Source: Sva-07 sp963829585
GTDB lineage: Bacteria > Actinomycetota > Acidimicrobiia > Acidimicrobiales > Ilumatobacteraceae
Assembly (NCBI GenBank): GCA_963829585.1
Contig: CAWHJD010000001.1
Span: 62,001 to 126,000 of the forward strand
DNA length: 64,000 nt
Reading direction: 5' to 3'
The notes below the pieces were generated by a model that was given only the letters and a program-made list of their open reading frames with translations, did not search any database and had not been told where the DNA came from. Of this stretch, positions 26,045 through 34,849 are shown piece after piece. A program made the position numbers and the translations under genes. How positions within the stretch are numbered: position 1 is the first letter of the stretch; the number at the start of each line of letters is the position of its first letter.

Positions 26045-27211
26045 ATGCTGGTCCGCATCGAACCGACGATCTCGGGGCAGTGCGACGACGACCTGGTCGC
26101 CGTACGCGACGCCTTCCGGCAGAACTTCATCGAGCGCGGAGAGGTCGGCGCCGCGCTCTGCGTCATCCGAAACGGCGAGGTGGTCGTCGACCTGTGCGGC
26201 GGATGGGCCGATGCGGACCGGACGCGTCCGTGGACGCACGACACGCTGGTGAACTTCTACTCCGTCGGTAAGGCGATCGTCGCGACGCTCGTGCTGCAGT
26301 TGGTCGACCGAGGCGTCGTCACACTCGACACGCCCGTCGCCGACGTCTGGCCCGAGTTCGCCGCGGGTGACAAACACGACGTGACGATCCGTCAGGCACT
26401 CTGCCACCGAGCCGGCGTACCGGCGATCAGGCAGGCGCTGACCGACGACGACGTGTTCGACTGGCCCGTGATGGCCGAGGCGCTGGCATCGACACCGGCG
26501 TGGTGGCCGATCGACACACGCCACGCCTACCACACCAACACCTACGGGCATCTCACCGGCGAGATCATCCGCAGGGCCACCGGCGAGATGCCCGGAACCG
26601 TCCTACGCGGCATCGCCGCCGAGATCGACGCCGACCTCTGGATCGGTGTGCCCGACGATCACCAGCCGCGTTGCGCCGAGGTGATCTGGGAACCCAGCAG
26701 CCCGATCGACCCGGCCGCCATCGACACCTCCGCGCTCGACGGCGACACCCTGATGAACGTGCTCGCCCACTTCAACCCGCCGGGCTACTCGTCGATCGGG
26801 CTCGTCAACACGGCTCGTTGGCGGTCGGCCCAGGTGCCGTCGACGAACGGGCACGGCACCGCCCACGGGCTGGCGACGTTCTACTCGGCGCTCCTGCAAC
26901 CCGATCGGATCCTGTCGCCGGACCTGTTGAGCGTCGCAACGCAGCCGCAGTCGAGCGGCGTGTGCCCGATCCTCGGCGAAGACGTCGTGTTCGGTCTGGG
27001 GTTCGTACCCACCACGCCCCGCCGACCGCTCGGACCCAACCCGCGCAGCTTCGGACACTTCGGCACCGGGGGCGCGCTGGGTTTCGCCGACCCCGACGCC
27101 GGTATCGCGTTCGGCTACGTGATGAACCACGTCATCCCCCGATGGCAGAGCACCAGGAACCGGGCACTGATCGACAGCCTCTACGGGGCACTCGCCCGCG
27201 CAGGCTCGTGA
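26045..27211 (+). CDS. Serine beta-lactamase-fold hydrolase (EstB type)
   Basis: 388 residues from ATG 26045; an ATG at 26015 would crowd the divergent start. Active-site motifs: FYSVGKAIVA (SxxK, about residue 77), AYHTNTYGHLTGEII (YxN, about 162), and FGHFGTGGALGF (third motif). These match EstB-like esterases/class C-like hydrolases. Substrate unknown; no signal peptide, so cytoplasmic. The gene is followed by the convergent MBL gene with a gap of 20 bases. Confidence 0.85.
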   Translation: MLVRIEPTISGQCDDDLVAVRDAFRQNFIERGEVGAALCVIRNGEVVVDLCGGWADADRTRPWTHDTLVNFYSVGKAIVATLVLQLVDRGVVTLDTPVADVWPEFAAGDKHDVTIRQALCHRAGVPAIRQALTDDDVFDWPVMAEALASTPAWWPIDTRHAYHTNTYGHLTGEIIRRATGEMPGTVLRGIAAEIDADLWIGVPDDHQPRCAEVIWEPSSPIDPAAIDTSALDGDTLMNVLAHFNPPGYSSIGLVNTARWRSAQVPSTNGHGTAHGLATFYSALLQPDRILSPDLLSVATQPQSSGVCPILGEDVVFGLGFVPTTPRRPLGPNPRSFGHFGTGGALGFADPDAGIAFGYVMNHVIPRWQSTRNRALIDSLYGALARAGS

Positions 27212-27230
27212 CCCACCACGACGACGACCG

Positions 27231-28076
27231 TCACCCGGCCGGCTCGACGCGCCACACCTCGCCGTCCGACCTGACGTAGCCCGCGCACGGCTCCCAGTGC
27301 GTGCCGAGCACCAACTCGTCGGTGTCGGCGCGCCCGCCGAAGAAGGCCCGGCGGGTGGCCTGGGCCTGGGCCGGGTCGACGTCGAACGCGCTGCCCCACT
27401 CGGGGTGGGCCGCCTGGCACACCATGTGCGAGAGGTCGCCGGTGATGACGGCGCGCGCGCCGTCGCTCTCGATCAGCACGCTGACGTGTCCGGGGGTGTG
27501 TCCGGGCGTCGGCGTCAGCGAGACGTGCGACGTGAGCTGCGCGTCGGTGGCGACGAGGTCGACCAGGCCCGCGTCGATCACCGGTTGGATCGAGTCGGCG
27601 CGCAGCACCTCGTCCATCCCCGAGTCGTCGCGCTGCCAGTGCTCCCACTCGACGGCGGCGAACAGGTAGCGGGCATTCGGGAACGTGGGGACCCAGGCGC
27701 CGTCGACGAGGCGGGTGTTCCAGCCGACGTGGTCGACGTGGAGATGGGTGCACAACACGGTGTCGATCGACTCCGGCGGGAAGCCGGCCGCGGTGAGGTC
27801 GTCGAGGAACGGACCCGAGCGCATGCTCCACGACTCGACCGGGCGCTGCTTGTCGTTGCCGAGGCAGGTGTCGACGAGGATGCGCCGACCCTCGCTCTCG
27901 ACCACCAGCGCCCGGATCGTCATGTGGACCTTGCCATCCGATGTCGCGTAGGCGGGCACCATCCACCCGATCTCCCGGATCCGATCCGCGGTCGCGTCGG
28001 GCAGCAGCCAATGGGCGGCCGACGTCGTCGTCAGCTCAGCGATCTCCGTGACCCGTACGTCTCCGATCGTCCACAT
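27231..28076 (-). CDS. MBL-fold metallo-hydrolase
   Basis: 281 residues from ATG 28076. Zinc motif CTHLHVDHVGWN (HxHxDH, about residues 108-117), TPGHTPGHVSVLI (third His), ITGDLSHM (Asp) and a final His in GTHWEPCAGY. The pattern fits the MBL lactonase-like group, with the long TVLCTHLH strand as in AHL-lactonases. Activity on lactones or other esters is not determinable. Lies with the convergent beta-lactamase-fold gene; the following gene (to 29103) is on the same strand. Confidence 0.85.
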   Translation of the reverse strand: MWTIGDVRVTEIAELTTTSAAHWLLPDATADRIREIGWMVPAYATSDGKVHMTIRALVVESEGRRILVDTCLGNDKQRPVESWSMRSGPFLDDLTAAGFPPESIDTVLCTHLHVDHVGWNTRLVDGAWVPTFPNARYLFAAVEWEHWQRDDSGMDEVLRADSIQPVIDAGLVDLVATDAQLTSHVSLTPTPGHTPGHVSVLIESDGARAVITGDLSHMVCQAAHPEWGSAFDVDPAQAQATRRAFFGGRADTDELVLGTHWEPCAGYVRSDGEVWRVEPAG

Positions 28077-28137
28077 CGGCCAGAGCCTGTCACGCGGCCC
28101 CCACGTCCGGCGGGACCGGACGGCGCCGCGCGCGTCG

Positions 28138-29103
28138 TCAGTCGACGGCCGGCGGGTGCACGCCCGCGTCACGACGGCGCGCGGCGATCTCCGGGTCGAC
28201 TCCGGCACGACGCCAGTCGCCCGCTTGCTCGGGCGTGAACCCGAGGGCCGCCCACCCGGCAGCCTCACCGGGATCGAAGTCGAGGTCGAGCCATCCTGCG
28301 GCGTCGGCGGGCCGCACACCGGCGGCAACCCACACAGCGAGCTTGCGGTCGGGGAGCGACGTCGACGCCCACTCGTCGGCGAGGTCGTCCGGCGCTCCGG
28401 CCGCGAGCGCGACGTGTCGCCGCACGACGTGTGTCGTCCAGCCGCCCTCGGGGCGTTGCTCCCGGGCGGTGTCGACGTCGAATCCCAGTTTGCGCAGCAG
28501 GCGGGCGACCTCCGGGTCGTCGACGACTTCGATCCACTCCGCCGCCTTCGGCGCCGAGAACCCGGCCTCCGACCATCGCCTTGCCGTCGCCGGCGACAGC
28601 CCGCGACTCATCCAGGCCTTGGCCTTCTTCGACTTCAGGCCCGACTCGAGCCCGAAGGCGATCTCCTCCGGCGTCCGCCCCGACCGCAACTGATCCAGCG
28701 CCTTGCGGGGATTCACGCCGTCGAACGATTCGAGCACGGCGAGCTGTTCGACCTCGGCGATGTCGGCGTCGGTCGCCGACCACGGAGCGAACTGCTCGCC
28801 CGACGTGAAGCCACGGTCGATGGCCTCGAGGATCTCTCCCGCGTCGAAACCGTCCCAGGCGGCGACGAACTCGGGATCGGTCGGCAGCCCGCGAGCCTCG
28901 AGCGACGCCACGACCGCCTCATCGGGCGCGGCGCAACCCACGCGCCGGAACTCAACGATCTCGTCGGTGGTGAGCGACGAGTCGTACCACCGAGCCGCGT
29001 GCGGAGGCGGCAGCGTGGCGTCGCGGAACATGATCGTCACCACCGCATCGGGCAGGCCCGACGCAATCCAACGATGCCTGTCGTGCCGGTCGGGACGAGT
29101 CAT
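28138..29103 (-). CDS. Uncharacterised helical-repeat protein
   Basis: 321 residues from ATG 29103; upstream the open frame has no start supported by context. The middle and end hold a degenerate 13-15 residue repeat resembling W(x)xAGFxPxxAxxW: AKAWMSRGLSPATARRW, SEAGFSAPKAAEW, AVWVAAGVRPADAAGW, LDLDFDPGEAAGW, AALGFTPEQAGDWRRAGV. No enzyme motif is visible. It is a likely alpha-solenoid or binding scaffold. Function unknown. Confidence 0.65.
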   Translation of the reverse strand: MTRPDRHDRHRWIASGLPDAVVTIMFRDATLPPPHAARWYDSSLTTDEIVEFRRVGCAAPDEAVVASLEARGLPTDPEFVAAWDGFDAGEILEAIDRGFTSGEQFAPWSATDADIAEVEQLAVLESFDGVNPRKALDQLRSGRTPEEIAFGLESGLKSKKAKAWMSRGLSPATARRWSEAGFSAPKAAEWIEVVDDPEVARLLRKLGFDVDTAREQRPEGGWTTHVVRRHVALAAGAPDDLADEWASTSLPDRKLAVWVAAGVRPADAAGWLDLDFDPGEAAGWAALGFTPEQAGDWRRAGVDPEIAARRRDAGVHPPAVD

Positions 29104-29196
29104 TCCGCCATGATCCCCGTTCGAACGACGGCGAGTCGAATCGCCGATCTGCCCCAGCCGTGATTGAAACTCCGGCGATCGTGGAACCTTGAGACC

Positions 29197-30123
29197 ATGA
29201 CAAAGGTCCGATCGAGCCGATCCAGCCGCGTGCGCGACCGTCGCGGCGGCGCCGGTGGGGGCGGTGCCGGCTTCCCCTTCGGCGCAGGCGGCGGCTTCGG
29301 TCGTGGCGGCGGCCGGGGCGGCGGCATGGCGCTGGGAGCCGGCGGCGGCATTCTCGGCATGATCATCCTCGCGGCCGTCCTGATCCTGCCCCGGCTGCTC
29401 GGTTCCGGAGGAACGGGCTCGGCGGACCCTGCGTTCGATCCCGCGATCGACGATCCGTCCGGCTCGACGGCGTGCGAGACCGAGATCGAACGGGTCGTGT
29501 GCGGTGCCGTCGACGATGTGTCGATCTATTGGGAAGGCCAGTACCCCGAGTCGTTCCAGGGCACCTTTCCCGGCACCGACACCGTGTTCTTCTCGGGCGC
29601 TACGTCCACCGGCTGCGGCCAGGCATCGGCCCAGACCGGTCCCTTCTACTGCCCGGTCGATCAACTCGTGTACTTCGATCTCGACTTCCTCCAGCAGCTC
29701 CAGGACGAGTTCGGCGCCACGGGTGACCTCGCCGCCCAGTACATCGTGGCCCACGAGTACGGCCACCACGTGCAGAACGTGACGGGCATCAACGATCGCG
29801 TCCGCCAGCTCCAGCAGCAGTACCCCGACTCGGCCAACGACTTCAGCGTGGCGATGGAGCTGCAGGCCGACTGCTTCGCCGGGGCCTGGGCGGCGTCGGT
29901 GGCCGAGCGCGGGCTGTTCGACCGGGCGGGCGAGATCGACGAGGCGCTGAATGCCGCCGAGGCCGTCGGTGACGACAGGATCATGGAGTCCGCCGGCCAG
30001 GACGTCGACCCGGAGAGTTTCACCCACGGCAGCGCGGAGCAACGCCGTGCTTGGTTCGAGACCGGTTTCTCGACCGCCGACCCCGAACAGTGCCGCACGT
30101 TCGACGACGCCCTCGCACCGTGA
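29197..30123 (+). CDS. Membrane-anchored neutral zinc metallopeptidase (YpfJ type)
   Basis: 308 residues from ATG 29197. A Gly/Arg-rich N-terminus (about residues 15-50) is followed by a single membrane helix (GILGMIILAAVLILPRLL), then an external peptidase domain with the zinc site IVAHEYGHHVQNVTG (HExxH, about residue 186). Downstream, SVAMELQADCFAGAWAA provides the third ligand Glu. The family (PF04228) is of unknown substrate. An upstream frame extends to 29164 without a good start. Confidence 0.85.
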   Translation: MTKVRSSRSSRVRDRRGGAGGGGAGFPFGAGGGFGRGGGRGGGMALGAGGGILGMIILAAVLILPRLLGSGGTGSADPAFDPAIDDPSGSTACETEIERVVCGAVDDVSIYWEGQYPESFQGTFPGTDTVFFSGATSTGCGQASAQTGPFYCPVDQLVYFDLDFLQQLQDEFGATGDLAAQYIVAHEYGHHVQNVTGINDRVRQLQQQYPDSANDFSVAMELQADCFAGAWAASVAERGLFDRAGEIDEALNAAEAVGDDRIMESAGQDVDPESFTHGSAEQRRAWFETGFSTADPEQCRTFDDALAP

Positions 30124-30185
30124 CCCGAGACCGGACCCGAGACCGGACCCGAAACGGATCCCCGTCACGGATCCTCACGGATCGG
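30121..30185. repeat. Short tandem repeats in the EF-G2 leader
   Basis: ACCCGAGACCGG occurs twice and partly a third time, followed by two copies of TCACGGATCC-like sequence. These precede the EF-G2 start by about 65-130 bases and may form hairpins. No function can be assigned. Confidence 0.5.
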
Positions 30186-30250
30186 GCCGTTGGTCCGTTG
30201 TGGCACGACAGCAGCGTGGATGAGACTGAGCAGGCACGAAAGGGGTGCCC

Positions 30251-32503
30251 ATGCGGTCTACGGAACAGATCAGAAATGTTGTGCTCGTCGGTCACAACGC
30301 CAGCGGCAAGACGAGCCTCGCGGAGGCGCTGCTCTTCCGGGCGGGGGTGATCGCCCGGCCGGGAACGGTCGAGAAGGGGTCGACGGTCATGGACCACGAC
30401 CCCGAGGAACGCGACCGCCGGCAATCGGTCGCACTGTCGATCGCCTGCTTCGACTGGGGTGATCACCGCATCAACCTGATCGACACGCCCGGCTACGCCG
30501 ACTTCCGCGGCGAGGCGCTCCTCGGCCTCGCCGCCGCGGACCTCGCCGTCTTCGTCATCGACGGTGTCGCCGGCGTGCAGTCGCAGGACGTCGTGCTGTG
30601 GCGTCACGCAGCCGAACTCGGCATCCCGCGGGTCGTGTTCGTCAACAAGCTCGACCGGGAACGCTCGTCGTTCGACCGCACGCTCGCGCAGGTCCGCCAG
30701 GTGTTCGGGTCGCATGCCGACCCCATCGAGCTGCCCATCGGCGAGGAGTCGAGCTTCCACGGCGTCACCGACGTGCTCACGCACCACGCGTTCGTCTACG
30801 ACACCGGCCATGCCGAGCCGACGGACGTCCCCGCCGAACTCGCCGAGGCCGAACGCGTCGAGCACGAACACCTCGTCGAGGATGTGATCGAACTGGACGA
30901 CAGCCTCCTCGAGCAGTACCTCTCGGGCGCCGAGCCGTCGGCCGAGCAACTCGAGCACCTGCTCCACGACGCCGTCGACAAGGCCCTCGCCTTCCCGGTG
31001 CTCTGCGGATCGGCCACCACCGCCATCGGCGCCGACCAGCTGGCCGACTTCATCTGCCGCGTCGGCCCGGCACCAGGCGACCGTGGCCCTGCGGTCGTGC
31101 AGGCGGGCGGAGCGACCGTCGACATCCTGCCCGACCCCGACGGGCCACCTCTCGCGTTCGTGTTCAAGACCACCATCGACGAGTTCCTCGGCCAGATCTC
31201 CATCATGAAGGTCGTCTCCGGCACGATCCGCGTCGACGACACCCTGGTCAACTCGCGCTCGGGCACGAAGGAGCGACTGCACAACCTGATTTCGCTCACC
31301 GGCGGATCGCAGTCCCACGTCGACTCCGTCGGCGCCGGCGACATCGTCGCGGTGACCAAGCTGACGGAGACCCGGACCGGCGACACGCTGGCCCCCGACG
31401 GCACCCCGGTCACCGTGCCCCTTCCCGCGCTGCCCCGCCCCGTGTACGGCGTGGCGATCGCCGCGGCCAAGCAATCCGACGAGGACCGTCTGGCGACCAC
31501 ACTTCACCGTCTCGTCATCGAAGACCCCACACTCGCCGTCCACCACGAGGGCTCGACCGGCCAGACCATCCTCAGCGGCGGCGGCGAGACACACGTGCGT
31601 GTCGCCCTGTCACGCATCGAGCGCGCCGGCGTCGAACTCGTCGTCGACGACGTCCGTGTCGCCTACCGGGCGACGCTCGCGGCGCCCGTCGAGGTGGAGG
31701 GCAAGTACAAGAAGCAGAGCGGCGGCCACGGCCAGTTCGGTGTGGCGACGGTGCGCTTCGAACCGCTCCCCGCGGGCTCGGGTTTCGAGTTCCGCAGTGA
31801 GGTGACCGGCGGCGTGATCCCGAAGAATCTCGTCCCTGCCGTCGGTGCCGGCGTCGAGGAGGCGATGACGCGGGGCGGGCGCGACGGCTTCCCGATCGTC
31901 GACATCAGCGCCGTGTGCACCGGCGGCAAGTACCACGCGGTCGACTCGTCGGAGATGAGCTTCAAGATGGCCGGGTCGCTCGCGCTGCGCGAGGCCATCG
32001 CCCAGGTCGGCGTGGAGGTGCTCGAACCGATCAGCGAGATCCACGTCCACGTTCCTGCCGCCAACCACGGCGACACGCTCGGCGACCTGAACTCGCGCCG
32101 AGCGCAGGTGCTCGGCACCGAGAACGACGACAACGGCGTCACGACGATCCACGCGTTGGTGCCCACGGCAGAGATCATCCGCTACGCCATCGACCTGCGT
32201 TCGCTCAGCGGCGGCAGCGGCTCGTTCGAGACCGAGCATCACGGCTACCAGCCGCTCCCCGCCAACCTCGTCGACAAGGTCCGCCAAGCCGCCGAAGCCG
32301 ACCGCCGACGCCTGACCCCCACCACCCCCGCTCACCACCCCATCCTCATCGGTTTGCGTTGCAGAACGGTTGGCCCGGCCCAACCGTTCTGTCACGCAAA
32401 CCGGGGGTGGAGGGGTGGGGGTGGGTGTGGGGGTGGGGTGGGTGGGGATTCGGTCAGTGGAGGATGCGGAAGTCGCGTTCGGCGGCGGGCACCTCGTCGG
32501 TGA
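30251..32503 (+). CDS. Elongation factor G-like protein (EF-G2)
   Basis: ATG 30251 follows AAAGGGG. The GTPase domain has P-loop GHNASGKTSLAEALL, DTPGYADF (G3) and NKLDRERSSFDRT (G4). The beta-barrel and domains III-V are all present (GHGQFGVATVRFEP, EEAMTRGGRDG, ETEHHGYQPLPA). This is the actinobacterial second EF-G type (EF-G2), of uncertain role, sometimes linked to stress. The final about 50 residues are read from the palindrome and G-rich region at 32350-32448 and look unnatural; a stop at 32313-32315 lies in the +1 frame after AEADR, the expected end, so a one-base error near 32305 is plausible. Confidence 0.85.
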   Translation: MRSTEQIRNVVLVGHNASGKTSLAEALLFRAGVIARPGTVEKGSTVMDHDPEERDRRQSVALSIACFDWGDHRINLIDTPGYADFRGEALLGLAAADLAVFVIDGVAGVQSQDVVLWRHAAELGIPRVVFVNKLDRERSSFDRTLAQVRQVFGSHADPIELPIGEESSFHGVTDVLTHHAFVYDTGHAEPTDVPAELAEAERVEHEHLVEDVIELDDSLLEQYLSGAEPSAEQLEHLLHDAVDKALAFPVLCGSATTAIGADQLADFICRVGPAPGDRGPAVVQAGGATVDILPDPDGPPLAFVFKTTIDEFLGQISIMKVVSGTIRVDDTLVNSRSGTKERLHNLISLTGGSQSHVDSVGAGDIVAVTKLTETRTGDTLAPDGTPVTVPLPALPRPVYGVAIAAAKQSDEDRLATTLHRLVIEDPTLAVHHEGSTGQTILSGGGETHVRVALSRIERAGVELVVDDVRVAYRATLAAPVEVEGKYKKQSGGHGQFGVATVRFEPLPAGSGFEFRSEVTGGVIPKNLVPAVGAGVEEAMTRGGRDGFPIVDISAVCTGGKYHAVDSSEMSFKMAGSLALREAIAQVGVEVLEPISEIHVHVPAANHGDTLGDLNSRRAQVLGTENDDNGVTTIHALVPTAEIIRYAIDLRSLSGGSGSFETEHHGYQPLPANLVDKVRQAAEADRRRLTPTTPAHHPILIGLRCRTVGPAQPFCHANRGWRGGGGCGGGVGGDSVSGGCGSRVRRRAPRR
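32350..32403. repeat. Palindrome family B, copy 1
   Basis: Arms 32350-32373 and 32380-32403 share CGGTTTGCGT / ACGCAAACCG and an inner AGAACGGTTGG / CCAACCGTTCT, with a TG/GA internal mismatch. A related copy is at 44379-44432. It lies at the 3' end of EF-G2, facing the convergent acylphosphatase gene. Confidence 0.85.
32403..32448 (+). other. G-rich tract with quadruplex potential
   Basis: The + strand has seven or more runs of three to five G separated by one to four bases (for example GGGGTGGGGGTGGG). It directly follows palindrome B and precedes the end of the convergent acylphosphatase gene. It is well within the sequence rules for a G-quadruplex. Confidence 0.6.
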
Positions 32504-32729
32504 TGGCGATTCCCGTCACCTGGGCCCGCGGCGGGCCGTGGCGACACCAGTCCAGGAGCTGATCCACACGGTCGCGCGGCCCCTCGGCGACGACCTCCAC
32601 CGTGCGGTCGGGAAGATTGCGGACCCATCCCCGAACGCCGAGCCGCTGGGCCTGCGAGCGACAGCTGTCACGGAAGAACACGCCCTGCACCCGCCCCGAC
32701 ACGACCACCCGGCACCGGACCTCGCTCAT
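32454..32729 (-). CDS. Acylphosphatase
   Basis: 91 residues from ATG 32729. CRVVVSGRVQGVFFRDSCRS contains the family VQGVFFR with the catalytic Arg, and RGWVRNLPDRTVEVVAEGP the catalytic Asn. Full length for the family. It hydrolyses acyl phosphates such as carbamoyl or 1,3-bisphosphoglycerate. It is convergent with EF-G2. Confidence 0.93.
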   Translation of the reverse strand: MSEVRCRVVVSGRVQGVFFRDSCRSQAQRLGVRGWVRNLPDRTVEVVAEGPRDRVDQLLDWCRHGPPRAQVTGIAITDEVPAAERDFRILH

Positions 32730-32860
32730 CGCCTCGAGTCTCGCACCACCTCGGTCCGCCCGTCGCGGTGCGCCACGTAGAATCAGTTCGTGCTGGTGTC
32801 GACAGCAAGTCCGCGGAGGTCGATGCGGGCCTCGGACCACGCCCGATCGGACACGCCCGC

Positions 32861-33796
32861 ATGACCGGCTACGACGTGATCGGCGACGTGCACGGACACG
32901 CCGACAAACTCGTCGCCCTCCTGCGCACCATGGGCTACGCCGAGCGCGACGGCGCGTGGCGCCATCGGGGACGGACGGCGATCTTCGTCGGCGACGTCAT
33001 CGACCGCGGCCCGCAGCAGCTCGAGACCATCGCCATCGTCAGGCGGATGGTCGATGCCGGCTCGGCACGGATCGTGCTCGGCAACCACGAGTTCAACGCC
33101 GTCGCCTACGCCACCCCCACCGACGACGGTGACCACCTCCGCCGCCACAGCAGGAAGAACCGCTCGCAACACGCGGCGTTCATCGCCGCCGTGGGCCTCG
33201 ACTCACCGCTGCACCGTGAGATCGTCGACTGGTTCACCACCATCCCGATGTGGCTCGAACTCGACGGACTGCGGGTGATCCACGCCTTCTGGTCCGACGA
33301 GGACCTCACCTACCTCCGGAGCAGCGCTTCCGAGGCCAACTGCCTCAGCGAGCAACTCGTGGTCGACGCGAGCACCGACGGTCACGACGCCTACGACGCC
33401 ATCGAGCGAGTGCTCAAAGGTCCCGAGGTTCGCCTGCCGAACGGCCTGAAGTTCAGCGACAAGGGCAAGCACGAACGCACCAACGTGCGGCTCAAGTGGT
33501 GGGACCCCACGGCGACGAACTGGAGCAGCCTCCTGGCGCCCGGTACGCCGATCCACGACGCCGATCGGCAACCGGTCGAGTCGCTCCCCGACGAACCGAT
33601 CCCCGCCGAGCGGATGTCGACCTACGACGGCGACGTCCCGGTGATCTTCGGTCACTACTGGTTCCGGCCGCCGCTGGAGGTCACCAACCCGCTCGCCCTG
33701 TGCATCGACTACAGCGCCGGCGCCGATGGACCACTCGCGGCCTACCGGTTCGACGGCGAACCGTCGCTCACCGTCGACCACCTCGTCCATTCCTGA
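32861..33796 (+). CDS. Calcineurin-like metallophosphoesterase
   Basis: 311 residues from ATG 32861. Metal motifs are GYDVIGDVHGHADKL (D-x-H), AIFVGDVIDRGPQQ (GDxxDRG) and RIVLGNHEFNAV (GNHE), with C-terminal IFGHYWFR. The GDVHGH start resembles the bis(5'-nucleosyl)-tetraphosphatase/PrpE group. Substrate unknown. It follows a divergent promoter region after the acylphosphatase gene. Confidence 0.88.
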   Translation: MTGYDVIGDVHGHADKLVALLRTMGYAERDGAWRHRGRTAIFVGDVIDRGPQQLETIAIVRRMVDAGSARIVLGNHEFNAVAYATPTDDGDHLRRHSRKNRSQHAAFIAAVGLDSPLHREIVDWFTTIPMWLELDGLRVIHAFWSDEDLTYLRSSASEANCLSEQLVVDASTDGHDAYDAIERVLKGPEVRLPNGLKFSDKGKHERTNVRLKWWDPTATNWSSLLAPGTPIHDADRQPVESLPDEPIPAERMSTYDGDVPVIFGHYWFRPPLEVTNPLALCIDYSAGADGPLAAYRFDGEPSLTVDHLVHS

Positions 33797-33883
33797 CGGC
33801 CACGAGCATCCCGGTCCGCGCGACTGCGCCCGCCGGGGGGCTCCGGTCGGTCGACTCGAGGAGCCCGCGGGCACAATGACGCC

Positions 33884-34837
33884 ATGACGACTCCGCTCTC
33901 GCTCGGTGTCCACGTCGGCCAACAGAACGCCACGATGGCCGAGTTGACCGCCCTGTGGCGCCACCTCGACGACACGGTCGACTGGATCTCGGTCTGGGAC
34001 CACCTGTACGAGGCACCTCCGGCCGGAGGCACCACGCCGCACTTCGAGGCGATCGCAACCCTCGGCGCGCTGGCCTCGGCCACGACGAAGGCGCGGATCG
34101 GTTGCCTGATGTTCTGCGTGCCGTACCGGAACCCGGCGCTTCTCGCGAAGGCCTGCGTGGCGATCGACCACATCTCCGAGGGCCGGTTCGAACCGGGCTT
34201 CGGCGCCGGCTGGCACGAACCCGAGTTCCGCGCCCACGGCTACGACTTCGCCGACGTCGGCGTGCGCTTCGACATGCTGACCGAAGGGCTCGAGATCATC
34301 AGCTCGATGCTCGGCGCAGCCGAGACCACGACCTTCTCCGGCGAGCACTACCGAACCGACGCGGTCACCTGCGTGCCGGGGCCGTATCGCGACGCGATCC
34401 CGCTCTGGACCGGTGGTTCCGGGCGGACCCGGACGCCTCAGAACGCTGCAAGGTTCTGCTCGGGCTGGAACGTGCCCTACGTCGGGCCCGACGAGTTCCG
34501 TCGACTCAACGACCGGCTCGACGCCGCGTGCGAGGCAATCGGTCGCGACCCCGAGACCCTCCAGCGATCGATCAACCTGGCGTTCCACATCGGCGCCACC
34601 CCCGCAGAAGCCGACGCCGAACTCGAACGGATCAGCTCGCAGTGGGGCCCGGAACTCGCGCAACGCGTCACCGACGGAGCGCTCACCGGCACCCCCGACC
34701 AAGCGCTCGACCGGATCGCCGAATACCGGGCGGCGGGCGCCGACCTCGTGAACATCGCGCTCCGGCTCCCCGTCGGCACGGAGGCGCTCGAGGCCTACCT
34801 CACCGACGTCGTCCCCGCCGCCCGGGCGATCGGTTGA
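33884..34837 (+). CDS. LLM-class F420-dependent oxidoreductase
   Basis: 317 residues. Luciferase-like barrel: DWISVWDHLYEAPPAGGTTP, then IGCLMFCVPYRNPALLAK and SEGRFEPGFGAGWHEPEF (typical R-x-x-LGxGxGW pattern). F420 use is likely from the family and actinobacterial setting but cannot be read from sequence. Substrate unknown. It is 87 bases downstream of the phosphoesterase gene. Confidence 0.88.
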   Translation: MTTPLSLGVHVGQQNATMAELTALWRHLDDTVDWISVWDHLYEAPPAGGTTPHFEAIATLGALASATTKARIGCLMFCVPYRNPALLAKACVAIDHISEGRFEPGFGAGWHEPEFRAHGYDFADVGVRFDMLTEGLEIISSMLGAAETTTFSGEHYRTDAVTCVPGPYRDAIPLWTGGSGRTRTPQNAARFCSGWNVPYVGPDEFRRLNDRLDAACEAIGRDPETLQRSINLAFHIGATPAEADAELERISSQWGPELAQRVTDGALTGTPDQALDRIAEYRAAGADLVNIALRLPVGTEALEAYLTDVVPAARAIG

Positions 34838-34849
34838 CCGTCGGGCACG

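Noticed and set aside
470..32315. Programmed +1 frameshifting shared by many genes
   Set aside because: No common slippery sequence or stop-codon context is seen at the sites; insertion-type sequence error is simpler.
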